From JAJXWB01 sp037044955 (GTDB lineage: Bacteria > Pseudomonadota > Alphaproteobacteria > Rhizobiales > Beijerinckiaceae), in contig JBAOHX010000005.1 of assembly GCA_037044955.1 (NCBI GenBank), positions 350,785 through 414,784 on the forward strand: a stretch of DNA of 64,000 bases, in the 5' to 3' direction. Below the pieces are notes generated by a model. That model did no database searches, was not told where the DNA came from, and saw nothing but the letters and a program-made list of their open reading frames with translations. The position numbers and the translations under genes were made by a program. Of the stretch, positions 60,355 through 64,000 are shown piece after piece (position 1 is the stretch's first letter; the number at the start of each line of letters is the position of its first letter).

Positions 60355-62670
60355 ATGGCGTCGAAAATGTCCGAAGACCTGCGCAGCGGCGCGCTGGTCT
60401 ATCACCGCCTGCCAAAGCCCGGGAAGCTGGAGATCAAGGCGACGAAGCCGCTCGGCAACCAGCGCGATCTCGCGCTCGCCTATTCGCCGGGCGTGGCCGT
60501 GGCCTGCGAAGCGATCGCGGAAGACCCCGGCCAGGCCGCCGAACTCACCGCGCGCCAGAACCTCGTCGCCGTGATCAGCAACGGCACCGCCGTGCTCGGC
60601 CTCGGCGACATCGGACCGCTCGCCTCCAAGCCGGTGATGGAAGGCAAGGCGGTTCTGTTCAAGAAATTCGCGGGCATCGACGTCTTCGACATCGAGATCG
60701 AGGCGCGCGAAATCGACCGTTGCGTCGAAGTCGTGGCCGCGCTGGAGCCGACGTTCGGCGGCATCAATCTCGAGGACATCAAGGGGCCGGATTGCTTCGA
60801 GATCGAAGCGCGCCTGCGCGAGCGCATGAAAATCCCGGTCTTTCACGACGATCAGCACGGCACGGCGATCATCGTCGGCGCGGCGGTGGTCAACGCGCTC
60901 GAGCTTTCGGGCAAGAAGATCGGGCAGGTGAAGATCGTGGCGTCAGGCGCGGGGGCGGCGGCTCTGGCCTGTCTCAATCTTCTCGTGTCGCTCGGCGCCA
61001 GCCGCGAGAACATTTTCGTCAGCGATCTCGAAGGCGTTGTCTACGAAGGCCGCGAAAAGCTGATGGATCGCTGGAAGGCGGTTTTCGCGCAGAAGACCGA
61101 CGCGCGCACGCTCGGCGAAGTCATCGTCGGCGCCGATGTTTTTCTGGGCCTGTCCGCCGGCGGCGTGCTGAAGCCCGAGATGGTGAAGCAGATGGCGCCG
61201 AAGCCGCTGATCCTGGCGCTCGCCAATCCCAACCCGGAGATCATGCCGGAGGACGCGCTCGCCGCGCGCCCGGACGCGATGATCTGCACCGGCCGTTCGG
61301 ACTATCCGAACCAGGTCAACAACGTCCTGTGCTTCCCTTACATTTTCCGCGGCGCGCTGGATGTGCGCGCGACCGCGATCAACGAGGAGATGAAACTCGC
61401 CGCCGTGCGCGCCATCGCGGCGCTCGCGCGCGAGGCGCCCTCCGATGTCGTGGCGCGCGCCTACGGACAGGAAGCGCCGACCTTCGGCGCGAATTCGCTG
61501 ATCCCCTCGCCCTTCGACCCGCGCCTCATCCTGCGCATCGCGCCGGAAGTCGCGCGCTCGGCGATGGCGACGGGCGTCGCGCGCAAGCCGATCGTCGATT
61601 TCAAGGGCTATGAAGAGCAGCTCTCGCGCTTCGTGTTCCGCTCCGGCCTCATCATGAAGCCGATCATCGAGAAGGCGCGCTCAGCGCCCAAGCGCGTGCT
61701 GTTCTGCGACGGCGAGGACGAGCGCGTGCTGCGCGCGACGCAGGTCGTTCTCGAAGACGGCATCGGCGTGCCGATCCTGATCGGCCGCCCCGCGCAGGTC
61801 GCGCGGCGCATCGAGCGGTTCGGCCTGAACATCAAGCCCGGCCGCGATTTCGAACTGGTCAACCCGCAGGACGATCCGCGCTATCGCGACTATGTCGCCA
61901 GCTATCTCGACGTCGCCGGCCGCAAGGGCATCACGCCCGACGCCGCACGCGCGCTCGTGCGCACCAACACGACGGTCATCGGCGCGCTGGCGCTGCGGCG
62001 CGGCGATTGCGAGGCGATGATCTGCGGGCTGGAAGGCCGTTTCCCGTCGCGGCTGCGCTACATCAAGGATATCGTCGGCCTTGCGCCCGGGGTGCAGGAT
62101 TTTTCCGCTTTGAGCCTGCTCATCACATCGCGCGGCGCGCTGTTCATCGCCGATACGCATGTGCGCCAGAACCCGTCGGCCGCCGAGATCGCCGATATGT
62201 CGATCCTCTGCGCAGAGCATGTCCGTCGCTTCGGCATGCAACCGAAAATCGCGCTCGTCTGCGATTCCGACTTCGGCGGCTCGGATTCGCCATCGGCCTT
62301 CAAGATGCGCGCTGCGCTCGAACTCGTACAGGCGCGCGCGCCGAAGCTCGAGATCGACGGCGAGATGCAGGCCGACACCGCCCTCTCGCAGACAATCCGC
62401 AATTTCGTCATGCCGCATTCGCGCCTGAAGGGCGAGGCCAACCTGCTCGTCATGCCCAATCTGGATTCGGCGAATATCGCCTTCCAGATGGTCAAGGTCG
62501 CGGCCGACGCGCTGCCCGTCGGCCCGATCCTCATCGGCGCGGCGCGGCCGGCGCATGTGTTGACGCCGAGCGTGACGGCGCGCGGCATCGTCAACATGAC
62601 GGCGATCGCGGTCGCCGAAGCGCAGGCTCTGGAGGAGAGCGACGCGCACGAAGCGACGGTCTGGCGTTAG
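60355..62670 (+). CDS. maeB: NADP-dependent malic enzyme with phosphotransacetylase-like domain
   Basis: This 771-residue two-domain enzyme decarboxylates malate to pyruvate with NADP, feeding NADPH and pyruvate to biosynthesis. The N-terminal malic domain (about residues 1-430) includes NQRDLALAYSPGVAVACEAI, FDIEIEAREIDRCVEV with FHDDQHGTAIIVGAAVVNAL, and NAD-site GAGAAALACLNLLVS. The C-terminal domain (about 440-770) is phosphotransacetylase-like, with LVRTNTTVIGALALRRGDCE and LVMPNLDSANIAFQMV, and usually regulates by acetyl-CoA without activity. The ATG follows GGGGAGAAG. It ends at a stem shared with the converging gene. Confidence 0.95.
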   Translation: MASKMSEDLRSGALVYHRLPKPGKLEIKATKPLGNQRDLALAYSPGVAVACEAIAEDPGQAAELTARQNLVAVISNGTAVLGLGDIGPLASKPVMEGKAVLFKKFAGIDVFDIEIEAREIDRCVEVVAALEPTFGGINLEDIKGPDCFEIEARLRERMKIPVFHDDQHGTAIIVGAAVVNALELSGKKIGQVKIVASGAGAAALACLNLLVSLGASRENIFVSDLEGVVYEGREKLMDRWKAVFAQKTDARTLGEVIVGADVFLGLSAGGVLKPEMVKQMAPKPLILALANPNPEIMPEDALAARPDAMICTGRSDYPNQVNNVLCFPYIFRGALDVRATAINEEMKLAAVRAIAALAREAPSDVVARAYGQEAPTFGANSLIPSPFDPRLILRIAPEVARSAMATGVARKPIVDFKGYEEQLSRFVFRSGLIMKPIIEKARSAPKRVLFCDGEDERVLRATQVVLEDGIGVPILIGRPAQVARRIERFGLNIKPGRDFELVNPQDDPRYRDYVASYLDVAGRKGITPDAARALVRTNTTVIGALALRRGDCEAMICGLEGRFPSRLRYIKDIVGLAPGVQDFSALSLLITSRGALFIADTHVRQNPSAAEIADMSILCAEHVRRFGMQPKIALVCDSDFGGSDSPSAFKMRAALELVQARAPKLEIDGEMQADTALSQTIRNFVMPHSRLKGEANLLVMPNLDSANIAFQMVKVAADALPVGPILIGAARPAHVLTPSVTARGIVNMTAIAVAEAQALEESDAHEATVWR

Positions 62671-62676
62671 GACGCG

Positions 62677-62719
62677 GCATATCCTCGTCGCAAAAGTCCG
62701 CAACTTTTGCGGGATATGC
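62677..62719. terminator. two-part inverted repeat between convergent maeB and epimerase genes
   Basis: Outer arms GCATATCC (62677-62684) and GGATATGC (62712-62719), and inner arms CGCAAAAGT (62689-62697) and ACTTTTGCG (62703-62711), form one long stem that fills the gap between the stop codons. It lacks a T-run but is a good bidirectional terminator candidate. Confidence 0.65.
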
Positions 62720-62720
62720 G

Positions 62721-63581
62721 CTAACCGTTCGGCAGCAGCGCCGCCAGTCCTTCGCGATAGGTGGGATAGGCGAGTTCCACGCCGAATTGTTCGCGCAGCT
62801 TGCGATTGGAGACACGCTTGCATGTCGTCCAGAATGTCGCCGCCATCGGCGACAGACGCGCCTGTTCGAACGGGATTTCGGGTGGCGCATCCACGCCGAT
62901 GAGACCGGCGGCGTATGCGATGACATCTTGCGGCGGCGCGGGCTCGTCGTCGCACACATTGACGACGCCGCCGGGCTGGTCGCTCGCCATGCAGGCGGCG
63001 ATCGCGCGCGAAATATCGTCGACGTGGATTCGATTGAACACCTGGCCGGGCTTGACGATGCGGCGGGCGGAGCCGTCGCGCAGATTGGCGATGACGTTGC
63101 GTCCGGGGCCGTAGATGCCCGCAAGACGCAGCACGAACACCCGACGCGCGTCCGTCGCAAGGTCGAGCCATTCCTTCTCGGCCGCCACGCGCGCCTCGCC
63201 CCGCGTGACGGCAGGATCCACCGGCGTCGTCTCGTCGACCCAGCCGCCGTTTGCGTCGCCGTATACGCCGAGCGTCGAGAGATAGACGATGCGCGTGATC
63301 CCGGATGCGGCGATCGCGTCACGGTAGACGCGGATCGCCGGGTCGCCGCCCTTCGGCGGCGTCGAAACGAGCAATGCGTCGGCGCGCGCTATCTCGGCTT
63401 CGATGCGGCTATCGGCGCGGGCGCCGTCAAAAGCGTAGACCTCGATACCGGCCATCTCGCGTTCGAGCCGCGCGGCCTTCTCCGGCGTTCGCACAGTTCC
63501 AGCGACATGCGTCCAGTCGTGCGCATGTGCGCGCAAATAGGCTGCGACCGAATAGCCGATCCCGAAGGCAAACAATCTCAT
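62721..63581 (-). CDS. NAD-dependent epimerase/dehydratase-like (extended SDR, YeeZ-type)
   Basis: This 286-residue protein has the Rossmann fold of atypical SDRs. It begins MRLFAFGIGYSVAAYLRAHA, where the usual GxGxxG is altered to FGIGYSVA. Then LLVSTPPKGGDPAIRVYRDA and YLSTLGVYGDANGGWVDETT (with a Y after the STLG) and RLAGIYGPGRNVIANLRDGS follow; VNVCDDEPAPPQDVIAYAAG is the substrate-domain signature of this group. Substrate unknown. The start overlaps the queG stop by four bases (ATGA), so the two are coupled. Confidence 0.85.
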   Translation of the reverse strand: MRLFAFGIGYSVAAYLRAHAHDWTHVAGTVRTPEKAARLEREMAGIEVYAFDGARADSRIEAEIARADALLVSTPPKGGDPAIRVYRDAIAASGITRIVYLSTLGVYGDANGGWVDETTPVDPAVTRGEARVAAEKEWLDLATDARRVFVLRLAGIYGPGRNVIANLRDGSARRIVKPGQVFNRIHVDDISRAIAACMASDQPGGVVNVCDDEPAPPQDVIAYAAGLIGVDAPPEIPFEQARLSPMAATFWTTCKRVSNRKLREQFGVELAYPTYREGLAALLPNG

Positions 63582-64000
63582 GATCCAGCGCCCGTCGTCC
63601 GCATTGCGCGGCGCCATTCGTCGCAGACTTGGCTGTCGCTCTCAAGCGGCAGGCGGGTCCCGGCCAGCGCGGCGGCGCGCGGCGCGTCGATGCGCCACAA
63701 CGCCCAGACGGCGGCGCCTCGTACGATCGGAGAGGAATGGGCAAGCTGGCTCTCGACCAAGGGCGCGAAGCTCGCTTCTCCAGAATTGCCCACCGCGATG
63801 AGAACGTTGCGCAGGAAACGCACGTGCCCGATCCGCTTCACGGGATTGGCGGAGAAGAAATTACGAAACGCGCCTTCGTCCATCGCAAGAAATTCGCGCA
63901 GCGGCGGCGCAACGAGGTTTTCGCGCGCGATAAGCTTGGCCTCGCGCGTGGCGGAAGCGAACTTGTTCCACGGGCATGCCGCGAGACAATCGTCGGGGAT
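63578..64000 (-). CDS. queG: epoxyqueuosine reductase QueG (N-terminal part outside window)
   Basis: This is the C-terminal 140 residues of the B12- and iron-sulfur-dependent enzyme that makes queuosine from epoxyqueuosine in tRNA. The frame is open to the window edge. The iron-sulfur ligand motif DCLAACPWNKFASATREAKL is visible at the edge, followed by FFSANPVKRIGHVRFLRNVL and a HEAT-like repeat, PIVRGAAVWALWRIDAPRAA, as in QueG. The stop lies inside the epimerase start (ATGA). The start and first iron-sulfur domain lie beyond the window. Confidence 0.9.
   Translation of the reverse strand: MPDDCLAACPWNKFASATREAKLIARENLVAPPLREFLAMDEGAFRNFFSANPVKRIGHVRFLRNVLIAVGNSGEASFAPLVESQLAHSSPIVRGAAVWALWRIDAPRAAALAGTRLPLESDSQVCDEWRRAMRTTGAGS

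Overview
The window is high-GC chromosomal DNA from an alphaproteobacterium, most likely of the order Hyphomicrobiales (Rhizobiales). The evidence is the gene content and order: rimP-nusA-ylxR-infB-rbfA-truB-rpsO-pnp; fabA-fabB-fabI; rph-rdgB-hemW next to a penicillin-binding-protein-activator lipoprotein divergent from rsmI-yraN; and DUF952-pyrD. Dispersed GTCATTGCGAG...CTCGCAATGAC repeats, familiar from this order, support the same placement. I saw no rRNA, tRNA, CRISPR array, phage or insertion sequence.

Layout. 1-7.6 kb holds two TRAP transporter operons, the first cut by the window edge, with an ArsB/NhaD-type permease and a small GNAT protein between them. 7.6-12 kb holds a YeeE/YedE transporter, an SDR and an hpaG-like/hpaH/hpaR set related to homoprotocatechuate (4-hydroxyphenylacetate) breakdown. 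12-29 kb is mostly housekeeping: a chemoreceptor, gshB, glnD, grpE, a stress protein, an exporter, rph, rdgB, hemW, an LpoA-like lipoprotein, rsmI, yraN, pyrD, an S24 repressor-like regulator and a VOC protein. 29.2-39.3 kb is the transcription/translation operon, with an attenuator-like leader before rimP and a strong terminator after pnp. 39.4-45.5 kb holds a VapBC-type toxin-antitoxin pair, a 2-hydroxyacid dehydrogenase, an SH3 protein, fabA-fabB-fabI and a CpxP-like protein. 45.5-53.6 kb is a catabolic block: an acyl-CoA synthetase, two SDRs, a phosphotransferase-like protein, an acyl-CoA dehydrogenase, an MFS exporter and an enoyl-CoA hydratase. 53.7-64 kb holds gyrB, recQ, recF, a PfkB kinase, maeB, an epimerase-like protein and the 3' part of queG.

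How the genes may work together. Two regulatory links can be read directly from the DNA. A TTTAAC-N2-GTTAAA-like palindrome lies upstream of the second TRAP operon, and a close relative lies between the SDR and the hpaG-like gene. This suggests that the HpaR-type repressor encoded here controls aromatic uptake and breakdown together. A second palindrome, ATTATTGT-N3-ACAA, lies upstream of the acyl-CoA dehydrogenase operon and again in the divergent promoter of the SDR-MFS and enoyl-CoA hydratase units. This suggests one TetR-like regulator, not encoded in the window, for the whole catabolic block.

Quality caveat. About 20 frameshifts interrupt otherwise intact genes, including gyrB, hemW, rimP, rdgB and recQ (five in recQ alone). 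Nearly all are repaired by removing a single base, so they look like insertion errors in the sequence rather than real pseudogenes. Coordinates of these genes are given for the whole repaired gene.
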